This document shows, one piece after another, positions 9,203 to 17,140 of a DNA stretch of 64,000 nt; the stretch's first letter is position 1; every line of letters starts with the position of its first letter. The stretch is taken from NCBI RefSeq assembly GCF_000374845.1, contig NZ_KB895415.1, forward strand, positions 310,001 to 374,000. Direction: 5' to 3'. The translations under genes were made by a program, and so were the position numbers. Source of the DNA: Paenibacillus terrigena DSM 21567. GTDB taxonomy: Bacteria; Bacillota; Bacilli; Paenibacillales; Paenibacillaceae. Under the pieces are notes generated by a model, which had not been told where the DNA came from, did not search any database, and saw only the letters and a list, made by a program, of their open reading frames with translations.

Positions 9203-9697
9203 CTACCGTCTACCATATGGGCGTTTGGCACGCGGAGGGCCTAAAATTTCGGCCCACACGAGGCCTTTAACTAGTTCCTCACGAGATACACTTGGCTCGA
9301 TTGCATCAGCCTTGTGAAGGGCATAGGAGGGCTCTGAAACATACTGCATCGGAGCCCTCTCAGTCCGAACCATTTGATTGGGTCTCGCAGGCTCGACCTG
9401 CACCGCTACGGGAGCACTAAACGGAGAGACAGATGGATGCGCCATAGGGGCAGGCGTATGGGTCTCAACCTCTTCGTAGATATGACGCGATGGCTCATCA
9501 CGCCGCTCAGCCTCACTCGTCTGTGACGGCGCATCCGGGTTGCCGAATGGTTTATCTCCGCCGAAGGAAGGCATCCGGTTCTTCCCCGATTTAGCATTCG
9601 AGATGATCTTGCCCACAATACCAATCAGAATGACCGCAAGGATTGGAGAATGCACGAAAAATTGAACGATCTTCTCAATCATTTCGGATATATTCAT
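9203..9697 (-). CDS. Unknown protein of the nfeD-floA operon (YqfB position)
   Basis: A 164-aa protein encoded directly after floA, in the place where B. subtilis has yqfB. It has one N-terminal hydrophobic helix (about residues 15-33), then a long proline-, serine- and charge-rich low-complexity stretch (about 35-135), and a compact C-terminal motif REELVKGLVWAEILGPPRAK. The topology suggests a membrane-anchored protein with a short conserved C-terminal peptide. Location implies a role with flotillin microdomains or the sigma-W envelope response (inference). Family not recognised with certainty. Confidence 0.8.
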   Translation of the reverse strand: MNISEMIEKIVQFFVHSPILAVILIGIVGKIISNAKSGKNRMPSFGGDKPFGNPDAPSQTSEAERRDEPSRHIYEEVETHTPAPMAHPSVSPFSAPVAVQVEPARPNQMVRTERAPMQYVSEPSYALHKADAIEPSVSREELVKGLVWAEILGPPRAKRPYGRR

Positions 9698-9700
9698 AGG

Positions 9701-10699
9701 CTATTTTCCGTCTTTCATGTCGCCCGTGCCCGGCTCACCGGATTTTCCGATTGTTCCGCGCATTTGCGTATCGGCTTCGATATTTTTCAAGTTCATGTAA
9801 TCCATTACGCCTAAATGTCCGGTGCGAAGGGCATCAGCAAGTGCAAGCGGCACCTGGGACTCGGATTCCACAACGCGTGCTCTCATCTCAACGACAAGCG
9901 CCTTCATCTCTTGCTCCTGCGCAACCGCCATCGCACGACGTTCTTCCGCCTTCGCTTGTGCAATGCGTTTATCCGCTTCAGCTTGCTCCGTCTGCAAGTG
10001 CGCACCGATGTTCTTGCCTACATCAACGTCCGCAATATCAATGGACAAGATTTCGAATGCTGTACCAGCATCCAGACCTTTACCCAATACGGTACGGGAG
10101 ATCATATCCGGATTCTCAAGAACGTCCTTATGTGATCCACTAGAACCTACGGTAGTAACAATACCTTCACCAACACGAGCAATGATCGTCTCTTCACCCG
10201 CACCACCGACAAGGCGATCAAGGTTCGTACGAACCGTAACTCGAGCTTTTACTTTCACTTCAATACCGTCTTTCGCCACGGCTGCAACGGTCGGCGTCTC
10301 AATAACGCGAGGGTTAACGCTCATTTGCACAGCTTGCAATACATCACGACCAGCCAAGTCAATCGCAGCTGCACGCTCGAACTCTAGTGGAATATTCGCA
10401 CGTTGCGCTGCAATTAGCGCGTTAACGACACGATCAACATTACCCCCAGCTAGATAGTGACTTTCCAATTGATTAATGTTAAGTCCAAGACCCGCTTTCG
10501 TTGCCTTAATTAACGGATTTACGATTCGGCTCGGAGTAACCCGGCGCAACCGCATCGCGACGAGTGTAATGATCCCGACGCGCACACCTGATGCGAGTGC
10601 CGAAATCCACAACATAATCGGGAAGAAACTTAAGAACACAGAGAGTACAATAATAACAACAACAGCAATTAACAAGAAACTAACCAATGTCGGATCCAT
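9701..10699 (-). CDS. floA: Flotillin-like protein FloA
   Basis: Scaffold of functional membrane microdomains. The 332-aa protein has an N-terminal membrane hairpin (about 5-45), a SPFH/PHB-like domain, and an Ala/Glu-rich coiled-coil C-terminal region ([19 protein letters not shown]) used for oligomerisation. Length agrees with YqfA/FloA. It sits 26 bp downstream of nfeD and 3 bp upstream of the next gene, so the three are one operon. Confidence 0.96.
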   Translation of the reverse strand: MDPTLVSFLLIAVVVIIVLSVFLSFFPIMLWISALASGVRVGIITLVAMRLRRVTPSRIVNPLIKATKAGLGLNINQLESHYLAGGNVDRVVNALIAAQRANIPLEFERAAAIDLAGRDVLQAVQMSVNPRVIETPTVAAVAKDGIEVKVKARVTVRTNLDRLVGGAGEETIIARVGEGIVTTVGSSGSHKDVLENPDMISRTVLGKGLDAGTAFEILSIDIADVDVGKNIGAHLQTEQAEADKRIAQAKAEERRAMAVAQEQEMKALVVEMRARVVESESQVPLALADALRTGHLGVMDYMNLKNIEADTQMRGTIGKSGEPGTGDMKDGK

Positions 10700-10725
10700 T
10701 TAAAGCGTTACCTCCAGAAAAAAAT

Positions 10726-12093
10726 TTATTTGTCTAACTCACGAACAATGATTCGTGTACCATCGATTCGTGTAACAACCACTTTACGATTCGCATCTAT
10801 AAAGCTACCGTCCGTGACAACATCCACTCGTTCTTCCCCAATCTGGACCGCGCCAGACGGACGAAGAGGCGTTAGACTTACACCCTCACGATGCAGCAAA
10901 TCCGATTTGGACGTCGAAGAGACGTAACCTTCCTCGGTCGTTAATCGATCTTTCAATATGAACCGATTCCAAATCCCTCGATGCTTGAAGATTCTTGCTA
11001 CAATAATGACAACGATCACGGCTGCAACAAATGCAATACCAAGCGATACGAGTGCACTGGATGTGTCGAATGCAGCCATCACGACGCTTGCAATCAGTGA
11101 ACCTGAACCCAGTATACCCAATATTCCAAAGCTTGGTACGAATAACTCTAGAACAAGCAAAATGATCCCTAATACGAACAAGACAAGCGACTCTTGTTCC
11201 GCAAATCCAGCCACATAGTTACCGAAGAAATAGAGACCAAAACCAAGAAGCCCCACGATCCCAGGAATACCAAAGCCAGGAACGATAAGCTCGATAGCCA
11301 CCCCTGCGATCCCAAGGAATAACAGCAGCGTAGAGACGACAGGACTTGTGATCCATCCAGCCAACTTCTCCATCCACGACTGCTCCACTTGAACAAGCTG
11401 ATAATCCGATATGCCAGCGAATTGAACCGCTTCATCCATTGATTTTACAATACGGTCCGCATAACCAACCGCGAGTGCATCTTGCGCAGATAACGAGATA
11501 ATCTCACCTTGTTTTTTCACACGTGAAATGGCCTTCATCTCAACAACAATATTCTTATCAACCATCCCCGCGGCAATATCTGCATTTCGCTTATTCGCTT
11601 GAGCAGCTGCAACCATCACACTAGACCACGCTGCCGTATACTTCGGGTTATCAACCGATCTGCCTAATGAATCGACAATTGACGCAGCGCCAATCATACT
11701 GCCGTCAGCCATTACAATCTGGTCTGCACAGAGCGAAATGTAACTTCCAGCTGAAGCCGCTTCACCCTTTACATAAGCAAGCGTCGGGATTTTCGATTCC
11801 AATATCAACTTTCCAATCTCCATCGCATTCCCTAGAATACCACCTGGTGTATTGACCTCCAGGACGATGAGAGAAGCTTGCGCTTCTTCCGCCTTTTCAA
11901 AAGATCGTTCCAAAAACCGCTGCAGTCCCGACTCAATCTCATGTGCAACAGGTATAACATAGACGAGCTTTTTACCTGCTGCCGCTGCTTGAGCTTTGTC
12001 TGGGATCCCCCCCAACACTGCGCCCGAAATGCCCGCAATCAACATCACTGTAAGTAATCCAAAAGATATAAAACGTTTCCAAAAATGACGCAA
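10726..12093 (-). CDS. yqeZ: NfeD-type membrane serine protease (YqeZ)
   Basis: Partner of flotillin. The protein begins with a signal peptide/TM (about 5-25, ending AQAAAAG), followed by a ClpP-like serine protease domain with VNTPGG and GEAASAGSYI (nucleophile Ser in ASAGS). Four to five TM helices follow, then a C-terminal OB-fold NfeD domain (about 390-455). I place the start at the TTG at 12091-12093, which has AAAGGAGG with 7-bp spacing (455 aa). An upstream TTG at 12117 has no ribosome binding site. Confidence 0.93.
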   Translation of the reverse strand: MRHFWKRFISFGLLTVMLIAGISGAVLGGIPDKAQAAAAGKKLVYVIPVAHEIESGLQRFLERSFEKAEEAQASLIVLEVNTPGGILGNAMEIGKLILESKIPTLAYVKGEAASAGSYISLCADQIVMADGSMIGAASIVDSLGRSVDNPKYTAAWSSVMVAAAQANKRNADIAAGMVDKNIVVEMKAISRVKKQGEIISLSAQDALAVGYADRIVKSMDEAVQFAGISDYQLVQVEQSWMEKLAGWITSPVVSTLLLFLGIAGVAIELIVPGFGIPGIVGLLGFGLYFFGNYVAGFAEQESLVLFVLGIILLVLELFVPSFGILGILGSGSLIASVVMAAFDTSSALVSLGIAFVAAVIVVIIVARIFKHRGIWNRFILKDRLTTEEGYVSSTSKSDLLHREGVSLTPLRPSGAVQIGEERVDVVTDGSFIDANRKVVVTRIDGTRIIVRELDK

Positions 12094-12141
12094 TACGTTT
12101 CCTCCTTTCTCTGTCAAATATCGTCAAAGTGCGATACTAGT

Positions 12142-12169
12142 AATACGTCCATGAAAATTTTTCGTTTCA
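12142..12169 (-). promoter_or_regulatory. Sigma-W-type promoter of the nfeD-floA operon
   Basis: TGAAAC (12164-12169), a 16-bp spacer and CGTATT (12142-12147) on the minus strand match the ECF sigma-W consensus TGAAAC-N16-CGTA. The predicted start is near 12135, 42 bp before the TTG. In B. subtilis the orthologous operon is sigma-W dependent. Confidence 0.8.
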
Positions 12170-12223
12170 AGAAAATAAATACCAACCCTAAAACCCGCAT
12201 GGTATCAGGGATTTTGCTCATAT

Positions 12224-12260
12224 AAAAAAGACTGCCGACAACATTGTTGCCGGCAGTCTA
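12224..12260 (-). terminator. Terminator of rpsU-yqeY
   Basis: GACTGCCGGCAAC / GTTGTCGGCAGTC stem with a short loop, then six T on the minus strand, directly after yqeY. Confidence 0.92.
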
Positions 12261-12290
12261 AAACATTCCATATTCATGGAGTGTTTATCT

Positions 12291-12734
12291 TTATTGCAGA
12301 AACTGTGAAACCGCTTGGTTCACTATTTTACCGTCAGCGCGCCCTTTTACCTTAGGCATTAGAGCACTCATCACCTTACCCATATCGGCTTTAGAAGAAG
12401 CACCGGTTTCCTGGATGGTCTGCTGTACAATCACTTTAATTTCTTCTTCAGTAAGCTGGACAGGAAGGTACTGACCAATTATTTCTATTTCTGCTTTTAA
12501 GTTGACGGCGAGGTCATCACGACCTGCCTTAATAAATTCTTGGAGGGAATCTTTTCGCTGTTTGATTTCACGACTTAGAATTTCAAGCACTTCATCGTCA
12601 TTCAAAGTTCTTTTCAAATCTATTTCAAGATTCTTAATCGCCGAGCGAACCATTCGAATGGTGGAGAGTTTGAACTTGTCTTGACTTTTCATCGCTTGTT
12701 TCATATCTTCGTTCAATCGTTCGCTTAAATTCAT
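12291..12734 (-). CDS. yqeY: GatB/YqeY domain protein YqeY
   Basis: A 147-aa helical protein of the YqeY family, homologous to the C-terminal tRNA-contacting domain of GatB. Its precise role is unknown. It starts MNLSERLNEDMKQAMKSQD with AGGAGG upstream and ends with the conserved MGKVMSALMPKVKGRADG segment. It follows rpsU by 16 bp and shares its promoter and terminator, the standard pairing in Firmicutes. Confidence 0.94.
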   Translation of the reverse strand: MNLSERLNEDMKQAMKSQDKFKLSTIRMVRSAIKNLEIDLKRTLNDDEVLEILSREIKQRKDSLQEFIKAGRDDLAVNLKAEIEIIGQYLPVQLTEEEIKVIVQQTIQETGASSKADMGKVMSALMPKVKGRADGKIVNQAVSQFLQ

Positions 12735-12750
12735 TGGTAGTTAGATCCTC

Positions 12751-12924
12751 CTAAAACTTTCTCTTACGAGCAGCCTCGGACTTTTTCTTGCGCTTAACAC
12801 TTGGCTTTTCATAGTGCTTACGTTTCTTCACTTCAGCCAATACACCATCCTTAGCAATGGAGCGCTTAAAGCGACGAAGTGCAGCATCAATTGTTTCGTT
12901 TTTGCGAACTTTAGTTTCAGACAC
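12751..12924 (-). CDS. rpsU: 30S ribosomal protein S21
   Basis: Small basic 30S protein near the anti-Shine-Dalgarno end of 16S rRNA. I start it at the GTG at 12922-12924, preceded by GGAGGG with good spacing, giving 57 aa starting (M)[20 protein letters not shown], the usual Bacilli length. The frame is open to 12978, but those residues lie downstream of a promoter and have no ribosome binding site. The C-terminus is very basic ([12 protein letters not shown]). Confidence 0.95.
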   Translation of the reverse strand: MSETKVRKNETIDAALRRFKRSIAKDGVLAEVKKRKHYEKPSVKRKKKSEAARKRKF

Positions 12925-12983
12925 CAGTTTTCCCTCCCTCCGACCAGACCGTCCAAGACGGATAACACGGTTCATCAAATTTC

Positions 12984-13013
12984 ATTATATGTGAAAAGGA
13001 AATATGGTGTCAA
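12984..13013 (-). promoter_or_regulatory. Strong sigma-A promoter of rpsU-yqeY
   Basis: TTGACA (13008-13013), an 18-bp spacer and TATAAT (12984-12989) on the minus strand, both hexamers perfect. Predicted start near 12977; the leader before the GTG contains a small CCGTC/GACGG hairpin. Confidence 0.88.
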
Positions 13014-13050
13014 CTATGACTCCATTTCCTTTTTCTACTGAGCCCAAAAA

Positions 13051-13401
13051 TTAATCTCTTGTCCCTACAAGGGCGCCTAATTTCTCTCCCCCGAGCAGAT
13101 GGTAATGAATATGGAAGACCACTTGGCCGCTGTCTGGACCACAATTGTTAATCAAGCGGTATCCGGATTCTGCGATTCCTAAATCTTTGGCGATCTGTTG
13201 TGCCGTCTGATGAATTTCACCGATCAATGGAAGATCTTCCGTTGCCACATCATTCATCGTCGCAATATGTTTTTTCGGAATGATTAACACGTGCTGAGCA
13301 GCTGAGGGCTGTATATCGTAAAACGCAACAATGCTGTCGTTCTCGAAAACTTTCTTCGAAGGAATCGTTCCCTCAACAATTTTACAAAAAATGCAATCCA
13401 T
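13051..13401 (-). CDS. hinT: HIT-family nucleotide hydrolase
   Basis: A 116-aa histidine-triad protein that hydrolyses adenosine phosphoramidates and related nucleotides. The signature HIHYHLLGG (H-x-H-x-H) is at the C-terminal side and the N-terminal CIFCKIVEG is typical of bacterial HinT. GGGGGT precedes the ATG. A separate promoter (13450-13479) lies upstream, so it need not depend on the RNA transcribed from 13606. Confidence 0.95.
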   Translation of the reverse strand: MDCIFCKIVEGTIPSKKVFENDSIVAFYDIQPSAAQHVLIIPKKHIATMNDVATEDLPLIGEIHQTAQQIAKDLGIAESGYRLINNCGPDSGQVVFHIHYHLLGGEKLGALVGTRD

Positions 13402-13449
13402 CTAGGCTACCCCCATGCATAGTATCAGTTCAGTAAATTTTATAATACC

Positions 13450-13479
13450 ATCATACAGAAAAAATGGCCCAGAGTCCAA
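13450..13479 (-). promoter_or_regulatory. Probable hinT promoter
   Basis: TTGGAC (13474-13479), 18-bp spacer, TATGAT (13450-13455) on the minus strand. It lies between the T-run of the upstream RNA and the hinT start. Confidence 0.6.
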
Positions 13480-13487
13480 TACACATG

Positions 13488-13606
13488 AAAAAAAAGAGCA
13501 CATGTTAGAGATATACGCCGAGAATCTGGCTGACGATTCAAGGTTGCTTCCTTCCGTGGTAAGGATCAGCGTATATTTCTAACAAGTGCTCATCAAGATG
13601 TCGGTT
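13488..13606 (-). ncRNA. Candidate stand-alone small RNA of about 119 nt
   Basis: Between sbcC and hinT, a predicted transcript starts near 13606 and ends in eight T (13488-13495). Nearly the whole body folds into one long hairpin (13496-13591): GAGCAC / GTGCTC, GTTAGA / TCTAAC and ATATACGC / GCGTATAT make 20 base pairs with only small internal loops. The apical part contains CCTTACCA, able to pair with Shine-Dalgarno-like sequences, and GGAAGGAAGCA. An extended -10 and a CRP/FNR-type palindrome lie upstream. No ORF with a ribosome binding site is present. I know no Rfam family that it clearly matches. Confidence 0.65.
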
Positions 13607-13612
13607 AATTGT

Positions 13613-13621
13613 ATTATAACA
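13613..13621 (-). promoter_or_regulatory. Extended -10 promoter of the small RNA
   Basis: TGTTATAAT on the minus strand: a perfect TATAAT (13613-13618) with the TG of an extended -10. No recognisable -35 hexamer exists; that position is occupied by the proximal arm of the palindrome at 13632-13663, as in activator-dependent promoters. Confidence 0.7.
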
Positions 13622-13631
13622 GCGGGGTCGA

Positions 13632-13663
13632 TTATACTCTGTGAAGTGTATCACAGAGTATAA
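13632..13663. promoter_or_regulatory. CRP/FNR-type operator palindrome
   Basis: Perfect 13-bp arms TTATACTCTGTGA and TCACAGAGTATAA around six bases. The inner part is TGTGA-N6-TCACA, the CRP/FNR family half-site arrangement. Its centre (between 13647 and 13648) is 41.5 bp upstream of the predicted start at 13606, the class II activation position. It could additionally act as a hairpin after the sbcC stop codon, but no T-run follows on either strand. Confidence 0.7.
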
Positions 13664-13672
13664 CAGTTTTCT

Positions 13673-16600
13673 CTATATCGATTCTAAGGCAATGACGGAA
13701 CCTTCGCCAGACTGCTGAGCCGGTGTAATGACCAGTTTTCTTGGAAGTCTCGCTCTTAGCTCTGGGACATGACTGATTATCCCTACTGTCAAGCGATCCA
13801 TATGAAGCTTCTCCAATGCCGTAATAACTGTATCCAACAACTCCGGATCAAGCGTACCAAAGCCTTCGTCCAAGAAGAAGAATTGTAATGGATACTTCCC
13901 TTGCAGTTGAATCTGTGCCGATAACGCGAGCGCCAGGGCGAGTGATGTCAAGAACGTCTCTCCCCCCGATAGTGTCGAGACAGGGCGCCGAACGCCCCCG
14001 TTCGCATCATCGCGAATGACGAATCCCCCAGTGGAGTCCACTTCTAATGCGTATCGCTGCTTGGTCAAGAAACGTAACCGCTCAGATGCGGATCGGCTTA
14101 CTTGCATCAACTGCTCTTCCGCAATAAATTCGACGAAGGCATTCCCGCGGAATACCGTCTGCAACTGCGACAAGCGTTCGAACAACTCCTGTTTGGCGCC
14201 TCGCTGCTGTTCTAATACAGTCCAACGTTCTGCTTTGCGCGTCAGTTCTTCGAGATCACGTTCTGCTTTGGCCTTCGCCCGAACCGCCTCTTCATCCTGT
14301 GCAAGCTGCTGCTGTAAGGATTGATTCGATTGCTCCCAAGCCTCTTCCGTCACCCGCTCACCTTGCAGCATTTCTTCCAGTCGTTGAATCTGGGATGCAA
14401 GTCTATGCTGAAGCTGTCGATGTGCAGTAATCGTCTCCTGATGACTCACGATCTGATCCGACGTCAGTATAGCTTGTCGAACATCCTCTGCCATCGCGAA
14501 AATTGATTCCGACCTTTGCTCGTCCCAAATCCGTTCCGCCTGTGCTGCGCGTTCTTCGGCAGACAATGCAGACTGCTTCGCATGTAAGGCTTCCTCCGAT
14601 AAGGCATTGAGCAGATCAAGCACATGATCTCTGGCTGATTTCGCGGATTGTGTGTCTACACGAAGCGTAGACAACTTGGCTTCTGCCTCTTGAATCAATG
14701 CTTCAACCGTCCGATCTCCTGCATCAAGACCAAGAAGCTGAAGAAGTCTGGCCTCTTTTTCGTGGAATAGATGCATCTTTCCTTCAAGTTGAGCGGCAAT
14801 CAGGACTGCGTCTTTTTCAAGAACTGTAAGCTCCTGACCTCTCTCTAATAGCTGCGCATTCATCTCTTCGATAAAAGGAACACTGCGTTCGAGTCGACCT
14901 TGAATATCTTGCAGCTGTTCATCCTTGTTCTTCAGCTCTAGCAGGATGTCGTCCATGGATTCCCGGACAATAGAAGCCGGAATATGAGTCTTCCACTGTT
15001 CTAGCAACACTGCCCGCTCATGCGTAATGGATTGAACCATCCGCTGCTGGCTTTGATGGAGCTGCTCCAACGCTTGACGATCCGCCCGAAGTTGTGAGGA
15101 CTGCCGCTGAAGATCTGCAATACGAGCGCGATGCTTCTTCCCCTGTTGTTCTAATTGTTCTACCTCTGAGCGATGCCTACTCTGATCTATACGAAGGCCT
15201 GCAATAGCTGCCTGAATTTCCTCCCATGTTGTAAACGAGAACGGCGAAGCTGCAATTGCTACGGAATGATCTTGATGTTCCTGCACGGCCACAGCCGCTT
15301 CTTGCTGCCACGGAATATCAACACCCTCGATTTCAAGGGTTGTCGGAAGGGCAATCAATCTGGACATGAGCTGTAAATTTATCGCTTTTAACTCATGTAG
15401 TTCTAAGACGTATGGCTCTATCGCAGTGATCTGTTCTTGAATATCTGAAGGATTACTGTCTCGTAATTCCTTACCCATCACACCTTGCGAATGATGCGGG
15501 TGCGTCGTTGAACCACAAACCGGACAAGGCTCACCTTGGACCAATTGTTCCGCCAGTTTTGCGGACAATCTCTCGATTTCCTGCTCCCGCTCGACACGCC
15601 GCACTCGTGCGATCTCATCTGCCAGAGCGTTTTGAAGTGCTGTGTGCTTCTCCTCTTCGCGACGCAAGTACCCGTTAAGTGAATGAATTCGGTCCATCGT
15701 CTGAAGATTCTCAGAATAAATCTCCCGCTCTAAGGCTTCATGGGCTTGATAAGCAAGATCGGCTTGCTTCATTCGCTCAGAAATGGTACCAAGCTCCGAT
15801 GCCGCACCCTGTAATTGACGTTCTAGCGCTTCGATCGATTGATGAAGACGATCCGCTCTTTGGACTTGTTCACGCCATTCTGGGCGTGTTTCATTTGCTT
15901 TCTGCGCTTCATTGAGCTCTGCTTGACGTTTGAGCGCCTTTTCCCTCTGTTGACTTAATTTGGCGATCTGTTCAATTACTACTGCCTGTTGTTCTACACT
16001 TTGCGTGCTTCGCTTCGTGAGCTCCGTTGTCTCGAGGTTCAACTGCTTGCATTCTTGCTCGAGCGAGCGTGCTTGTTCCAAATGATCGAGGCGAAGCAGC
16101 AGCTTTGGCTCCAAATCAGATAGCTTCTGTTGTTTTTCATCAAATACAGCAGCAGCTCGTTCGGCAGCTTCACGTGCACTTTGCTCCTTGTGAGTAACCG
16201 TCGCTAATACAGCCTTACGTTCCGTCAATTGAAGAGCTGACTGCTCATATTCATTTAGAAAAGGAAGCAACCGTCTAGCCGCGTCCACACGTGTCAACAC
16301 CTGCTCCAACCCGGCGATTTGTTGCTCCTGTGTTGTCAATTCAGCTTGCTTCAGCAATAGCCCCGATAATTCTATGCCCTGATCTCGCGTTGCCTTCATA
16401 CGTTCCACCACAGCCTCAAGGGCTTTACGTTTCGCACGTTGTTCCTCTGCAAATGTTCTTGCACTCTCGAGCGTCTCCGAGGCTTGTCTTACCGTGTCTT
16501 CGGAGGCATCACCCAGCCCCTGCTGCTCTGCTGCGACTTCTTTGAGACGTACATCGGTCTCCTTCAGTCGACGACTTAACTGAATCATCAACTCGTCGCC

Positions 16601-17140
16601 GTATTTCTCCAAATGGAACAGACGTTGAAGCATCTGCCGACGTTCGCTCCCCTTTAGCGAGAGGAACTCGGCGAATTTCCCTTGCGGAAGTACAACGGCT
16701 CGTGTGAAATCGGTGATCGTAAGACCGATAATTTCTTCTACGCAACGTGTCACATCGGCCAGTTTATCGGCGAGGACAACTTCACCTTCATCAGTAATTT
16801 CAATGAAACGGCTAACCGTGTTGCTAATCGAAATCTCATTCATCCGTTTAAACCGGCGTTCCACGCGGTAACGCTTCGGTCCAGTTGCAGAGAGCAATTC
16901 GAAGGTGAACGATACTGCAAGCTGATTCTCGTTCAGGTTCATAATACCCTGCGTCCCATTGGCTGCGCGTTCGACTTTCCCATACATCGCGAGCGTAATC
17001 GCATCAAGTACCGTCGATTTTCCGCTGCCCGTTGGGCCGAAGATCCCGAACAACCCCGTCTCACAGAGCGCGTTAAAATCAATCTCCTGCGCTTCGCGAT
17101 AGCTCTGAAGTCCGGCTAATTTCAAATGGATTGGCTTCAT
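13673..17140 (-). CDS. sbcC: Exonuclease subunit SbcC (Rad50-like ATPase)
   Basis: ATPase and DNA-tethering subunit of the SbcCD nuclease, which cleaves DNA hairpins and protein-blocked ends. The 1155-aa protein has Walker A GPTGSGKST (about 35-43), long coiled coils, a central zinc hook with CPVC (about residue 540), the ABC signature STLSGGETF and Walker B FFFLDEGFGTLD near the C-terminus. Its ATG overlaps the sbcD stop by four bases, so the pair is coupled. Confidence 0.97.
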   Translation of the reverse strand: MKPIHLKLAGLQSYREAQEIDFNALCETGLFGIFGPTGSGKSTVLDAITLAMYGKVERAANGTQGIMNLNENQLAVSFTFELLSATGPKRYRVERRFKRMNEISISNTVSRFIEITDEGEVVLADKLADVTRCVEEIIGLTITDFTRAVVLPQGKFAEFLSLKGSERRQMLQRLFHLEKYGDELMIQLSRRLKETDVRLKEVAAEQQGLGDASEDTVRQASETLESARTFAEEQRAKRKALEAVVERMKATRDQGIELSGLLLKQAELTTQEQQIAGLEQVLTRVDAARRLLPFLNEYEQSALQLTERKAVLATVTHKEQSAREAAERAAAVFDEKQQKLSDLEPKLLLRLDHLEQARSLEQECKQLNLETTELTKRSTQSVEQQAVVIEQIAKLSQQREKALKRQAELNEAQKANETRPEWREQVQRADRLHQSIEALERQLQGAASELGTISERMKQADLAYQAHEALEREIYSENLQTMDRIHSLNGYLRREEEKHTALQNALADEIARVRRVEREQEIERLSAKLAEQLVQGEPCPVCGSTTHPHHSQGVMGKELRDSNPSDIQEQITAIEPYVLELHELKAINLQLMSRLIALPTTLEIEGVDIPWQQEAAVAVQEHQDHSVAIAASPFSFTTWEEIQAAIAGLRIDQSRHRSEVEQLEQQGKKHRARIADLQRQSSQLRADRQALEQLHQSQQRMVQSITHERAVLLEQWKTHIPASIVRESMDDILLELKNKDEQLQDIQGRLERSVPFIEEMNAQLLERGQELTVLEKDAVLIAAQLEGKMHLFHEKEARLLQLLGLDAGDRTVEALIQEAEAKLSTLRVDTQSAKSARDHVLDLLNALSEEALHAKQSALSAEERAAQAERIWDEQRSESIFAMAEDVRQAILTSDQIVSHQETITAHRQLQHRLASQIQRLEEMLQGERVTEEAWEQSNQSLQQQLAQDEEAVRAKAKAERDLEELTRKAERWTVLEQQRGAKQELFERLSQLQTVFRGNAFVEFIAEEQLMQVSRSASERLRFLTKQRYALEVDSTGGFVIRDDANGGVRRPVSTLSGGETFLTSLALALALSAQIQLQGKYPLQFFFLDEGFGTLDPELLDTVITALEKLHMDRLTVGIISHVPELRARLPRKLVITPAQQSGEGSVIALESI

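Noticed and set aside
13488-13606. The RNA between sbcC and hinT contains GGAAGGAAGCA, like the SRP RNA domain IV loop.
   Set aside because: The 5' half of the conserved SRP motif (GGTCAGG-type, pairing with AGCAGCC) is missing and the bases flanking GGAA do not pair as in 4.5S RNA, so it is not called SRP RNA.
13632-13663. The palindrome after sbcC as an ordinary intrinsic terminator.
   Set aside because: No T-run follows the hairpin on either strand, and its position relative to TGTTATAAT fits an operator better. A dual role is not excluded.
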